Origin: Candidatus Saccharimonadota bacterium
GTDB taxonomy: Bacteria; Patescibacteriota; Saccharimonadia; Saccharimonadales; Saccharimonadaceae
Direction: 5' to 3'
Assembly (NCBI GenBank): GCA_905365145.1
Contig: CAJPIO010000001.1
Location: forward strand, 124,001 to 188,000
DNA: 64,000 nt
Of the stretch, positions 22,288-30,599 are shown one piece after another (the stretch's first letter is position 1; each line of letters opens with the position of its first letter). Both the position numbers and the translations under genes were made by a program. The notes beneath the pieces were generated by a model, which was not told the DNA's origin, searched no databases, and worked only from the letters and a program-made list of their open reading frames with translations.

Positions 22288-23229
22288 TTAGTCTTTCTTT
22301 TGCCGGCCAGCAACCAACACGTAGAGGTTGGCACCGACAGCGGCGCCCGCTAAAGCGCCAACTAGCGACTCGAGCGAGAAGCGCGAATTGACAACTTCGT
22401 TAGAGCCAGCTGAACCAGTAGTGAGCTCCTTTTCGGTCGAATCGGTCATCGCTAGCGCAACAGCCGGGTTAAGGCTAGCACCCTTGACGTATGCGACGTG
22501 AGGAATCTCAACTTTATTAGAAGCCGAAGATGTTGCTTTGCTTTGGTAGTCGGCGATTGCTTGCGTTTTGGCGGTTGATAGCAAGTAGCCAGATGTCAAA
22601 ATGCCGACTGCCAGTGCCAAGCCAACGCCGAGCGCCTTGCCGGTATTGCAAGTTTCTTCGCGCGATAGAACTGCTGCTAGTCCGAATAGGAAGATAGCGG
22701 TGCCGACCAGCTCAATGCCGAATATCGACCAGTTCATGCTGCTGAATCCGCTAAAGCCGAAGTTGATCGAGCCGCCAGTAACCCAGTTGGTGACGATTAC
22801 AGCCAGCATAGCGCCGATGAACTGGGCGCCCCAGTAGAATGGCAACAGGATTGTCTTGAGCTTGCGCATAGTCCACAAACCAAATGTTACGGCTGGGTTG
22901 ACGTGCGAGCCCGAGACAGCGCCGATGCTCATCACTAGCATTACTAGCGTGAAGCCGACAGCTAGCGCGCCAACGCCGCCGTCTTTGAATGTGGTCAAAG
23001 CAACCAGCGTCAATACGAACGTACCGATTAGCTCGGCAAAGATTATATTTATGATATTTGATGGAAGCTTGACGCTGCTGCGTTTAGTTGTCGTAGGTTT
23101 GGCAGCGGCAGTTTCCTTCTTTGGTGCTTCTACTTTTTCGGCAGATACTGTACGAACAGTCGTCTTGCTGGCGGCCGTTTTCTTGGCGGTCGTCTTCTTC
23201 TTGGTAGAAGCGGCTTTTTTAGTAGCCAT
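22288..23229 (-). CDS. Aquaporin (MIP family) with Lys/Ala-rich N-terminal tail
   Basis: Both NPA boxes are present: GSHVNPAVTFG and, after the fifth helix, GASLNPAVALA. There are six membrane segments, and a GLALAVGI helix precedes the loop. The channel would conduct water or small solutes. Two oddities stand out. The N-terminus carries about 55 residues of the type ATKKAASTKKKTTAKKTAAS, like histone H1 tails. The extracellular loop before the second NPA box is long (STAKTQ through HVAYVKG). AGGAGGGA precedes ATG 23229; the frame extends to 23295 but that part is not credible. Confidence 0.9.
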   Translation of the reverse strand: MATKKAASTKKKTTAKKTAASKTTVRTVSAEKVEAPKKETAAAKPTTTKRSSVKLPSNIINIIFAELIGTFVLTLVALTTFKDGGVGALAVGFTLVMLVMSIGAVSGSHVNPAVTFGLWTMRKLKTILLPFYWGAQFIGAMLAVIVTNWVTGGSINFGFSGFSSMNWSIFGIELVGTAIFLFGLAAVLSREETCNTGKALGVGLALAVGILTSGYLLSTAKTQAIADYQSKATSSASNKVEIPHVAYVKGASLNPAVALAMTDSTEKELTTGSAGSNEVVNSRFSLESLVGALAGAAVGANLYVLVAGRQKKD

Positions 23230-23299
23230 GAATATTCCCTCCTTTACTGAAATATAGACATAGTATAACACAAAAATATTTTGGGTTGTATACATCTGT

Positions 23300-23305
23300 T
23301 ATAAT
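23300..23305 (+). promoter_or_regulatory. -10 box of leaderless promoter
   Basis: TATAAT ends 6 nt before the ATG at 23312, in the divergent gap with the aquaporin. Confidence 0.6.
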
Positions 23306-23311
23306 GATGAT

Positions 23312-23566
23312 ATGGGACGTTATTTTGAACAGACAGAAAGCCGCAGCGAACTGCAACAGCGCATCGCTGCCGACTTGCGTGAAAAAGCAGCGCAGAAGGC
23401 AAAGCAAGAAGGCGAGCCAGTTCCGGGTGTTAGCGGCGAGCTAATCGAAAACTCAGAATATTTGAAAGGCACCAAGGCTACGACAACTCTAGCACCAGCT
23501 TGGGTGTTTATTGTGCTGATGGCAGTTGGCGTATTTGTGTTATTCGTATATCAGGTGAATAAGTAG
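23312..23566 (+). CDS. Small tail-anchored membrane protein, unknown
   Basis: Eighty-four residues: a charged helical N-terminal part (ELQQRIAADLREKAAQKAKQE), a linker, and one C-terminal membrane helix (PAWVFIVLMAVGVFVLFVYQV). pheS starts 8 nt downstream, so it is first gene of the pheS transcript. No family is recognised. Confidence 0.7.
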   Translation: MGRYFEQTESRSELQQRIAADLREKAAQKAKQEGEPVPGVSGELIENSEYLKGTKATTTLAPAWVFIVLMAVGVFVLFVYQVNK

Positions 23567-23573
23567 GTTAGCG

Positions 23574-24614
23574 ATGGATTTCGAGAAAGTTTTACAAGTT
23601 TTATCAGCGCGGGCGGCTCAGTCTAACCACCCGCAAGAAGTATTGCGCGCTCCAGAAATCAAAACGCTGTATGATCACATCAAGACATTGCCAAATGATG
23701 AGCGCGGCGCTTTCGGTAAGCGAGTCAACGAGCTGAAAAAATCGCTGGAAGTGGTCATAGAAGTTCGCCGCCAGGAGCTCGATAAAGTTGACTTACCGCC
23801 AATTGACGTGACAGCGCCGATGGACATCAATGCACCGCAGCCTGATCTATTGCCCAGCGAACGCGGTACGATTCACCCGCTGAGCGCCGAGATTGAGCGT
23901 ATTTCTGACATTTTCAACCGCATGGGCTTTGTGACGGAAGAGTCGCGTGAAATTGACGATCAATTCCATATGTTCGAGAGCTTGAACTTTCCGAAGGGTC
24001 ACCCAGCACGTGATGATTATGACACGTTCATGACCGAAGAGACTGACGCTAACGGCGACCGCTTGATCGCGCCAGCGCACACCTCGACCATGCAAAACCG
24101 CGTGCTGAAAAAATATCATGGCAATTTGGAAAAAGGCGAGGCAATTGCCGCCATTGTACCCGACCGGGTGTTCCGCAACGAAGACCTGGACGCGCGGCAC
24201 GAGCACACGTTCTATCAAGTTGAGGGCGTGTATGTCGCCAAGGGAGTCAATGTCGGCAACCTCATCGCCACCTTGCAGGAGTTTTTGCAGGAATATTATG
24301 GCAAGAAGTTGGATGTGCGCGTCAACCCGTTTTATTTCCCGTTCACTGAACCGAGCTTTGAATTCGCGCTGAGCTGCCCATTCTGCGAAGGTAAAAATCC
24401 GGATTGTAAAGTTTGCTCGGGCGAAGGCTGGATTGAGTTGCTGGGATGCGGTATGATCCACCCGAATGTGCTGAAAGCTGCTGACATCGATCCGAATGAA
24501 TACACCGGCTTTGCCTTTGGCTGCGGCATCGACCGCTTGGTGATGATGAAATACGGCATCGAGGACGTGCGGCATTTCGAGAGCGGCAAGTTGGACTTTT
24601 TGGAGCAGTTTTAA
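23574..24614 (+). CDS. pheS: Phenylalanyl-tRNA synthetase alpha subunit
   Basis: The N-terminal coiled coil is followed by the class II core: GTIHPLSAEIERISDIFNRM, DDQFHMFESLNFPKGHPARD, HTSTMQNRVL, FYFPFTEPSFE, and GCGIDRLVMMKYGIEDVR. A zinc-cluster-like CPFCEGKNPDCKVC lies in the core, a feature of some PheS lineages. It needs PheT, which normally is the next gene but here sits 6 kb away at 30600. Confidence 0.96.
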   Translation: MDFEKVLQVLSARAAQSNHPQEVLRAPEIKTLYDHIKTLPNDERGAFGKRVNELKKSLEVVIEVRRQELDKVDLPPIDVTAPMDINAPQPDLLPSERGTIHPLSAEIERISDIFNRMGFVTEESREIDDQFHMFESLNFPKGHPARDDYDTFMTEETDANGDRLIAPAHTSTMQNRVLKKYHGNLEKGEAIAAIVPDRVFRNEDLDARHEHTFYQVEGVYVAKGVNVGNLIATLQEFLQEYYGKKLDVRVNPFYFPFTEPSFEFALSCPFCEGKNPDCKVCSGEGWIELLGCGMIHPNVLKAADIDPNEYTGFAFGCGIDRLVMMKYGIEDVRHFESGKLDFLEQF

Positions 24615-24642
24615 TTTACGTTAGATTGACTGGAGATATGTG

Positions 24643-25569
24643 ATGATTAAACGTAACGTATTTCTATACAACATTACCAATCGCGACGACGAGGGATATG
24701 GCAGCTACTTGTTTGAGGACGCTCTGCGTGATTTGATGAACCTCGAAGAAGACGACAGAAACTGGCAACATAATCCAAATGACGATGAGTCGTTTATGCG
24801 GCTCTTGCAGTTTGACAAGTTACATAGAACCAGCGAACTATCCAAATGCTATGCTGGCATCATCGCCGTGTATGGATCAAATGTGATTACAACAGGCAGG
24901 GACGATGATGATCTAGTTAGGCGCTATCCTCTTCCGGGTGGGCGTCTACCTGTACAGGTAGTACACTTTTTATATTATGCAGATAAAAGAATTATGGCAT
25001 TAGAGTACAACCGAAATGTTGTCACAAATGTAAAGATCCTAGCGTATATAAATAATCGCATAACAAAGCTCTCGCTCTCTGAAAAGCTAGCATTTATCGG
25101 GACGGTGATCTGCCATCCAGATGCTATCGAGTTAATCAGGCAGGCTCATCGTATAAAATCCGCGAAAATATTCGTTCCTCGTGAAGCGATAGAACAAAAC
25201 AATAAAATCTATCAAATTGCTAGGGATGTATTTTCCGCTCCTTCAGTCGATAACCATACTGATACGCTGGGTACTTTTGTTATTGAATTTCGTCCCAATA
25301 GAGGAGAATTCTTGTCTCCCGGGTCTTATATCGATAAGTATGTAAACGAGTTTCCGGGTGTTGATAAACAAGTCTACGAAGTTGAAATCGAGGAAGGTAT
25401 GGAAGTGACATCGGTTAATATCATGCAGCCTCAGTTTAAGAATACTATTGAACTGCCAGACAGCAGTATTGAAGACCGAGAAGAGTATGACAGGCAGGTT
25501 TTTGGTAAAATCCACGAGGTATATCAAGCGGCTAATGGCGTCATAGCGGGAGCGAACAATGTGGACTAG
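24643..25569 (+). CDS. Unknown soluble protein, first gene of a two-gene cassette
   Basis: A 308-residue protein without membrane segments, rich in Asp/Glu/Arg (NITNRDDEGYGSYLFEDALR; TTGRDDDDLVRRYPLP). The middle reads VVHFLYYADKRIMALEYNRN, a strand pattern seen in several uncharacterised defence-type proteins of about 300 residues. I cannot assign a family. Codons such as AGG, ATA and CTA are commoner than in neighbouring core genes. It overlaps the next gene by 11 nt and lies between pheS and pheT. The start with TGGAG upstream is ATG 24643; GTG 24640 is also in frame. Confidence 0.8.
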   Translation: MIKRNVFLYNITNRDDEGYGSYLFEDALRDLMNLEEDDRNWQHNPNDDESFMRLLQFDKLHRTSELSKCYAGIIAVYGSNVITTGRDDDDLVRRYPLPGGRLPVQVVHFLYYADKRIMALEYNRNVVTNVKILAYINNRITKLSLSEKLAFIGTVICHPDAIELIRQAHRIKSAKIFVPREAIEQNNKIYQIARDVFSAPSVDNHTDTLGTFVIEFRPNRGEFLSPGSYIDKYVNEFPGVDKQVYEVEIEEGMEVTSVNIMQPQFKNTIELPDSSIEDREEYDRQVFGKIHEVYQAANGVIAGANNVD

Positions 25570-26029
25570 GCGATGGAGCTCTGTTGGGCTGATGCTGATC
25601 ATCCTGGGGTTATTCTTTGGGGTATCCTTCGGTATGCAAGAGATCGTGAAGGCGGTGAAGCCTGATATCATGAAGGTTAATCCGTGGGACGTATTTGAGG
25701 GTATAATAACCATCCCATCATATATCGTTATAGTGTTACTAGTGTTGCTGCCATCAGACGCTCGATATAACCTGAGGCTATCAATGTTTCAAAAATCCAG
25801 TTACGTGCGTGAAATTGTCATCTCCGGCCTCCTAATCATTCTCGTGATGGCTGTAGTGGGATTTGTGGCGTATGACCCGACGGATAGCCCGACTCGTAAT
25901 CCTTGGAATGATTTTAATTGGGGTAATTATCTGAGCGTGATTATTTGGGGAGTTATCATATTTTTGTATAGTGTGCTGCTGCGGTTGGATAGTAGGGCCA
26001 GACGTGGATTTGATAAAAACGTAGCTTAA
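25559..26029 (+). CDS. Four-TM membrane protein, second gene of the cassette
   Basis: The 156-residue protein has four membrane segments at about 9-31, 49-64, 87-105 and 126-145, an Asp/Pro/Asn-rich outer loop (YDPTDSPTRNPWNDFNWGN) and a basic tail. No family is recognised. The 11 nt overlap means it is made with the soluble partner. A soluble protein of about 310 residues paired with a four-TM protein resembles the Kiwa anti-phage architecture (KwaB/KwaA) in layout only. The gene order is reversed and I see no clear sequence match. Confidence 0.75.
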   Translation: MWTRRWSSVGLMLIILGLFFGVSFGMQEIVKAVKPDIMKVNPWDVFEGIITIPSYIVIVLLVLLPSDARYNLRLSMFQKSSYVREIVISGLLIILVMAVVGFVAYDPTDSPTRNPWNDFNWGNYLSVIIWGVIIFLYSVLLRLDSRARRGFDKNVA

Positions 26030-26593
26030 TTATCCCATACAAATATCCCGATAAGGCCGCGTGACAACTTCTGCCGAGTCAAGGCCGAGTTTGGTTTCAA
26101 TGTCGCTAATCATCGCCAATGCGCTATTTTCATCGTCCGACAAAACCTCAACTTCCACGAACGTGCCAGCGTCTTTGATTTCGTCTATAGCCACTGTTGC
26201 CTGCGGAAAATCAGAGGACTGAAACGATCGCCGGTATTTGTTGACCTCGACCAGCTGCACCATGCCGAGATTTGCCAGTAGCTGCTTGGCGGTCGCCGCG
26301 TCCTCGGGCTGAATTGGCAGGTTGGTCTCGGGCTTAATGATCACATTGTTTTTCGTATGTGTAGCAGTCGTCGTCGCCGGCTTATAAGTCACCTCAGCAA
26401 AACCATCGCGCTGGCGAATCCGCAAGCATTCAACCGTCTGCATAAAATCGACATCAGGACGAGAATAATACGTATCAATCTCGCGGAGATTACTCTGCAG
26501 TTCAAAACCGAGGTCTTGCAGCTGCTTGATTAATTCTTTTGCGTCACAGGTTAGCTGGCGTTTGCATTCGATTTCTAGTAGTTTTTTGGTCAT
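26030..26593 (-). CDS. CYTH domain protein (class IV cyclase / thiamine triphosphatase fold)
   Basis: The N-terminus carries the CYTH hallmark ExExK as LLEIECKR. It is followed by strands with basic and acidic tunnel residues (ECLRIRQRD, EVTYKPA, NKYRRSF, ATVAIDEI, TFVEVEV). CYTH enzymes act on triphosphate substrates (adenylate cyclase CyaB, thiamine triphosphatase, tripolyphosphatase); the substrate here is open. ATG 26593 gives the conserved start. It is convergent with the cassette's membrane gene, with no gap. Confidence 0.88.
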   Translation of the reverse strand: MTKKLLEIECKRQLTCDAKELIKQLQDLGFELQSNLREIDTYYSRPDVDFMQTVECLRIRQRDGFAEVTYKPATTTATHTKNNVIIKPETNLPIQPEDAATAKQLLANLGMVQLVEVNKYRRSFQSSDFPQATVAIDEIKDAGTFVEVEVLSDDENSALAMISDIETKLGLDSAEVVTRPYRDICMG

Positions 26594-26852
26594 TTGGTGG
26601 CCTTTCGGGTTCTTACCTAGCACTGTGTTTACCTAAATAATTAATTTATTAGCGCGAATAGCAGCGGCGATTCGACGGGTAATAGTGCTCATAAATTAAG
26701 GATAGAGCAGTTTGCTGCATCATGCAATAACTATTTAGGAACGTCTCGTAAGGTTTATGCTATAATTAAGTTATAAAGGTTATCAATACTGCAATCCTTG
26801 CTGGATATCAACGGCCAGTAAAAAGCAAAGTTCGCTTATGAAAGGTGTAAAA

Positions 26853-27818
26853 ATGTCTGTAGCGCTCAGTAGCAAAAAGATAATACTAATCGTAATATGC
26901 GTGATACTTGCGCTGATAGCAGGATTCGCGTCTTGGGCATTTCTGTGGCCTAGCCGTAGTGCCGACCTGCAGAAAGCTGATATCCAGCGGCGCGATTATG
27001 GCCAATCGGTGGCAGATATCCAAAAAATCATTGCCGATGATACCGCCAATAATGAGGTGCGGCCAGATTGCCGGCCGATTTTGAAGACTCACGGCAAAAA
27101 AACTGCTCGAGCAGTGATGATTCTTCACGGCGTTAGCGCTGAACCTTCAGGAATGGTTGAGCTGGCAGACTGGTTTTACCAGGCGGGCTACAATGTTTAC
27201 GTACCGCGAGTGCCGCATCACGGCATGAAAGACAATAAGCTCCACGGGAAAGTCCGCGCCAGCGAATTGGTGAAGTTCATGGGTGACAGCGCTGGGCTAG
27301 TCAGCGGCCTGGGCGACGAGCTAGGTGTGATCGGCCATTCTGGCGGCGGCACGCTGGCAACGTGGCTGGCGCAGTATGGCGACGGACTATTCTCGCGGGT
27401 ATTACTGCTCTCGCCGTACTATGAACCAGACGCTTCTAAAGCACCGAAGTGGCAAATGGCGCTGCTGCGCAATGTTTATGGTAACCATTTGCTGCCAGAT
27501 CAATTCTTTGACGGTAATTTGTCGTACCGGGCGCTGGCAAATTATGTCATAATTAAGCAGAATTATCGCAATGATTTGAAGGCTGAAGGTTTGAAGCATC
27601 TCGGCTTGATAATTGGTAGCGAGGACGATTTGATTGATAAAACCATGGCACTGAATATCGCCGAAGGCATGGCTAAGGCTAGCGGCGCCGAATTTACTTA
27701 CGAAACAACGCCGGCTTATATCGGCGCTGGCCACGAATTAATATCTCCAGAAGACAAAGTCGTTAAGAAGTACAAGAAAGAATTGTATGGCATGTACCTG
27801 CGGGTGTATGAGAAATAG
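26853..27818 (+). CDS. Membrane-anchored alpha/beta hydrolase
   Basis: An N-terminal membrane helix (residues 8-32) is followed by an alpha/beta hydrolase domain: RAVMILHGVSAEPSGM, then VIGHSGGGTLA (nucleophile Ser), IIGSEDDLID (Asp) and GAGHELISPE (His), the full triad in order. It probably acts outside the cell as an esterase or carboxypeptidase-like hydrolase. AAAGGTG sits before ATG 26853; an ATG at 26838 adds five residues. TATAAT at 26761-26766 would give a leader of about 75 nt. The 214 bp gap upstream to the divergent CYTH gene shows nothing else. Confidence 0.85.
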   Translation: MSVALSSKKIILIVICVILALIAGFASWAFLWPSRSADLQKADIQRRDYGQSVADIQKIIADDTANNEVRPDCRPILKTHGKKTARAVMILHGVSAEPSGMVELADWFYQAGYNVYVPRVPHHGMKDNKLHGKVRASELVKFMGDSAGLVSGLGDELGVIGHSGGGTLATWLAQYGDGLFSRVLLLSPYYEPDASKAPKWQMALLRNVYGNHLLPDQFFDGNLSYRALANYVIIKQNYRNDLKAEGLKHLGLIIGSEDDLIDKTMALNIAEGMAKASGAEFTYETTPAYIGAGHELISPEDKVVKKYKKELYGMYLRVYEK

Positions 27819-27880
27819 TATTTAGTAGTTGCGTACTGTCAGACGTTTTCCATTTTCGGCTTAGTTAGGTGGAGGTCTGT

Positions 27881-27886
27881 TATAAT
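27881..27886 (+). promoter_or_regulatory. -10 box of leaderless promoter (ASCH gene)
   Basis: TATAAT ends 8 nt before a GTG start at 27895. Confidence 0.5.
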
Positions 27887-27894
27887 AGTCTATT

Positions 27895-28428
27895 GTGACT
27901 GCACGTAAAGTAAATATATCCACGAGACCGTTTAGGAGTGCCGTTTCTGGCGGCAAAACCGCCAAACCGCGACTGCGTAAGGGGTGTCGCCGAAAAACAC
28001 AGTCTAGCGGCCAAGCCATGCTTGCTCGTAATATTAAGCATCATCATGCTGCGCCCGTCCGAAAAATGAGGATTAAAAAGCCATATTACGACGCCATCAT
28101 GTCGGGTCGTAAAACCCTGGAGGTTCGCGTTGGCTATGGCAGTATCAAGCGCTTGCAGGCTAGCGAGCTATTGCAGCTAGAAACTAGTCATGAGTCTGGC
28201 GCGGTACGGATTAAGTCGATTCGTATCTACGATAATTTTGCTAAGATGCTGGCAGCTGAGGACTGGCAGCAAATTGTACCGCAAGCCAAAGATAGAGCGG
28301 AAGCGCTTCGGCTTCTTCAGAAAATCTACCCGCCGCGTAAAGAAAAACTTGGTGTGTATGCTATTGAAATTGCGAAATTAGAGAAAGGCAAATCGGCTAA
28401 AGGCAAAAAAGCAAATAATACTTTTTAG
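27895..28428 (+). CDS. ASCH domain protein with basic N-terminal extension
   Basis: Residues from about 57 on form an ASCH domain: MRIKKPYYDAIMSGRKTLEV, VRVGYGSIKRLQASELLQL, IKSIRIYDNF, and GVYAIEIAKL. These show the conserved GxKxxE(V/I)R element and beta-barrel pattern of this PUA-like fold. ASCH proteins bind RNA or modified nucleosides, and some are RNases or amidohydrolases. The first 55 residues are Arg/Lys-rich and carry no known domain. The GTG start is set by the promoter, but a shorter protein from ATG near 28063 is possible. Confidence 0.75.
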   Translation: MTARKVNISTRPFRSAVSGGKTAKPRLRKGCRRKTQSSGQAMLARNIKHHHAAPVRKMRIKKPYYDAIMSGRKTLEVRVGYGSIKRLQASELLQLETSHESGAVRIKSIRIYDNFAKMLAAEDWQQIVPQAKDRAEALRLLQKIYPPRKEKLGVYAIEIAKLEKGKSAKGKKANNTF

Positions 28429-28450
28429 GCGCCTCGATGGCGTATTTTTG
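28429..28450 (+). terminator. Possible terminator after the ASCH gene
   Basis: GGCGCC-TCGAT-GGCGTA is followed by TTTTTG. The stem is short with one G-T pair. Confidence 0.45.
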
Positions 28451-28516
28451 CAATTAATACAATTTTGTGGCATCATAAAAGATAAATGATTCAATATAAA
28501 AGGAAATTAGAATAAT

Positions 28517-28969
28517 ATGAGTGAACTTCCATACCTGTTAACAGCGACCCCATCTGAACATCCTCGTGGTGCGGCATCGCTGCTAGGAGCTGATTTTATG
28601 CCGACACCACTGACTGCTAAGCTAGCTGGGGTGCCAGGGTTGGATATAGCAGGAATAGTGAATCGTGCTTTGGAGAAAAATGAAAATGGTAATCCTTCGG
28701 TAAAAGCCGCACGAGGCATTGGCGGGACGGCAAGCTGTGTTATGCTCAGAAATCTAGCAGATCAAGCAAATTCCATAGACCCAAATGCTGTCGTAGGAGC
28801 TCAGGGTGAGAATAACCCAACGGCCGCGAGGCTGCTAGACGATCTAGAAAAACGCGCAGAAGCTGGAGAGGCCGGCGCGCTTGCTGCTCCTATTCCTCCA
28901 AAATCCTTAGAAATGATCAATAATTTAAATGGAAGGGTCGAAGAAAGAGGCGGTCAGGCTGGAGAATAG
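28517..28969 (+). CDS. Hypothetical soluble protein
   Basis: The 150-residue protein is Ala/Gly/Glu/Asn-rich (GVPGLDIAGIVNRALEKNEN; ARLLDDLEKRAEAGEAG), with no membrane segment and no recognised family. AAAGGAAATT lies 10 nt before the ATG. Nucleotide and codon use are more AT-rich than in core genes. The GGQAGE end precedes a short leader ORF and the SLOG gene, so these may be one transcript. Confidence 0.6.
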   Translation: MSELPYLLTATPSEHPRGAASLLGADFMPTPLTAKLAGVPGLDIAGIVNRALEKNENGNPSVKAARGIGGTASCVMLRNLADQANSIDPNAVVGAQGENNPTAARLLDDLEKRAEAGEAGALAAPIPPKSLEMINNLNGRVEERGGQAGE

Positions 28970-28984
28970 TCTCTGAATAATAGG

Positions 28985-29038
28985 ATGAAAAAAGGTAAAA
29001 ATATGGGCGCAGATAGTTCTTCACAGTGGGACGAATAG
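28985..29038 (+). CDS. Possible 17-residue peptide before the SLOG gene
   Basis: The frame reads MKKGKNMGADSSSQWDE and stops just before the AGGAGG of the next gene. It may be a coupling leader peptide or chance. An inner ATG with AGGTAAA upstream would give an 11-residue version. Confidence 0.2.
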   Translation: MKKGKNMGADSSSQWDE

Positions 29039-29050
29039 GAGGCGTATACT

Positions 29051-29563
29051 ATGAATTGGCTTGCGGTTGTTGGCACCCGCGAAATGAATGACGCGATTTG
29101 CCGCGATATTGAGCGATTTGTTGGTCAGAAGATTGCTGAGGGCAGTGGTATTGTATCGGGCGGTGCTACTGGTGTTGATCACGAGGCGGCTCGGCTGGCG
29201 TATGAAAATGGCTTGGATGCGTCGCGGTTTAGTATATTTCTACCGGTGAAATTAGAGTTGTATTGCCAGGCACTGTACGATCGAGCGGCAGCTGGTAAAT
29301 GCCGCTACGACGATGCGGTTGATACGGCAAATCTTTTACAAAAGATTTGCCAGAGTAGGCCTGGTGTTGTGCACGATGTCACTGAGTTCACTGAAGTCAA
29401 TGCCGAATCATTTCATGCGCGCAACTGTCAGATTGTTGACTTGGCGGACGAACTAGTAGCTTTTCGAGTGAATAATAGCCGAGGTACGACATTTACTATT
29501 GATCAAGCCCGAGATAAAAACATTCTAGTAAAAATTTTTGATTACTCAATCACTTCGCTCTGA
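29051..29563 (+). CDS. SLOG/DprA-like Rossmann nucleotide-binding protein
   Basis: It starts NWLAVVGTREMNDAICRDIE and then reads GSGIVSGGATGVDHEAARLA. This is the SLOG (DprA/LOG) pattern: GTR after the first strand and SGGATGVD as phosphate loop. The 170-residue length is a single domain, so it is not full DprA. Stand-alone SLOG proteins are proposed to sense or hydrolyse nucleotide derivatives, often in defence settings. AGGAGG lies 8 nt before the ATG. Its 3' end overlaps the convergent M16-like gene by 22 nt. Confidence 0.8.
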   Translation: MNWLAVVGTREMNDAICRDIERFVGQKIAEGSGIVSGGATGVDHEAARLAYENGLDASRFSIFLPVKLELYCQALYDRAAAGKCRYDDAVDTANLLQKICQSRPGVVHDVTEFTEVNAESFHARNCQIVDLADELVAFRVNNSRGTTFTIDQARDKNILVKIFDYSITSL

Positions 29564-30492
29564 TTGCCATACTTAGCGATGATTTGTGTTGCTTGCGCCA
29601 CGTCGTTTACGTTGTCTGGCGTAGCAATTGCGTGCCAGCCATCACTACCGAGCAAAATGCCCAAATCAAGTAGCATTCGGTCGATGTCGGGCGCTATCGA
29701 AGGCTCATCGGTATAAGATATACTATGCAAATAATCGGCAAAGCGTTGATTCAGATCGGGCGAGCGCAAATCCCGGGCGACGGCCTGGACGCAGCGGATA
29801 ATGTCAGCAAATTGGATTGGCCCCGATTGTACACTGAGATGCAGCGTATTAGTGACAGACATGTCTTCGGCGTGATATTTGATATGATTGTCGTCGGTGT
29901 AGGCGCCAAATTGCAGGCTAAGCTTTTGGCTGATTGATAAGTTCAAAAAGTGCATGTATTCATAAAATAGCGGCAATGTTTCGGGCCGTTGCTGGCGGAA
30001 TTGCTGCGTTAACTGAAAGGATATATAGAGTTTGCGCGGAATTGCTGATGGCTGGTTAGTCGAGTAAATTATACCGCTGATTTGGCTAGTGCTGCTATTC
30101 AGCCGCTTGATATTATCGATGTTTTGCCATGGCCTAGAGTCAAGCTGTCTTAATTCGTGCATCATTCGGCCGCTGTCGGCAACGTATAGCTGGTTTGGCT
30201 CTTCGGCCAGCAAACGGTACAGAGCTAGTGAAACCGGCTCGTTGTCCATTTCGCCGAAATCAGTCGGCAAGGATAATATCTTGTTAGCTAACCGCGTGGC
30301 ATCGACCGAGTGCCAAATACTCTTAATAATGATAATGCCGCCAGGGTAAGTGTGTCCGTCTAGCGTGTAATCGATCAGCTGATACTGGCCTTGCTGGTAC
30401 ATAAATTCGGCCGCTGTCGCCAGAAACATATGCTCATATAAATGAGCTAACTGCATGCATGGATGGTGTTTAACCATAGTGATGCGCTTCAT
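29542..30492 (-). CDS. M16-like (inverted zincin) protein
   Basis: Near the N-terminus the protein reads MQLAHLYEHMFL, which contains HxxEH, the inverted zinc site of M16 peptidases. GHTYPGGIIII follows, resembling the strand after the active-site helix. At 316 residues it would be about one and a half M16 half-domains. Later regions (LSVQSGPIQFADIIRCVQAV) keep the helix and strand rhythm, but I cannot see the third zinc ligand with certainty. The leaderless promoter (TATAAT at 30500-30505 read on the minus strand, 7 nt before the ATG) supports the start. A degenerate or novel M16 relative is the best call. Confidence 0.6.
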   Translation of the reverse strand: MKRITMVKHHPCMQLAHLYEHMFLATAAEFMYQQGQYQLIDYTLDGHTYPGGIIIIKSIWHSVDATRLANKILSLPTDFGEMDNEPVSLALYRLLAEEPNQLYVADSGRMMHELRQLDSRPWQNIDNIKRLNSSTSQISGIIYSTNQPSAIPRKLYISFQLTQQFRQQRPETLPLFYEYMHFLNLSISQKLSLQFGAYTDDNHIKYHAEDMSVTNTLHLSVQSGPIQFADIIRCVQAVARDLRSPDLNQRFADYLHSISYTDEPSIAPDIDRMLLDLGILLGSDGWHAIATPDNVNDVAQATQIIAKYGNQSEVIE

Positions 30493-30584
30493 TATATTAA
30501 TTATAGCAGAGAGTTAGAGCTGATGCTCTTTGATGCGGTAGCGAACGGTTTTCACGAGCAATTTTAGCTCGCGTACGATAGTGT

Positions 30585-30590
30585 TATACT
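30585..30590 (+). promoter_or_regulatory. -10 box of leaderless promoter (pheT)
   Basis: TATACT ends 9 nt before the pheT ATG. A CGAGC/GCTCG hairpin (30554-30570) lies just upstream. pheT therefore has its own promoter, separate from pheS. Confidence 0.55.
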
Positions 30591-30599
30591 ATATGTAAT

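Noticed and set aside
23847..24575. A 242-codon minus-strand frame opposite pheS.
   Set aside because: It has no ribosome site or promoter and lies fully inside a clear pheS. Long antisense frames are common in this codon bias.
24643..26029. Calling the two-gene cassette Kiwa (KwaA/KwaB).
   Set aside because: Only the size and membrane layout agree. The gene order is reversed and no KwaB (DUF4868) motif is evident.
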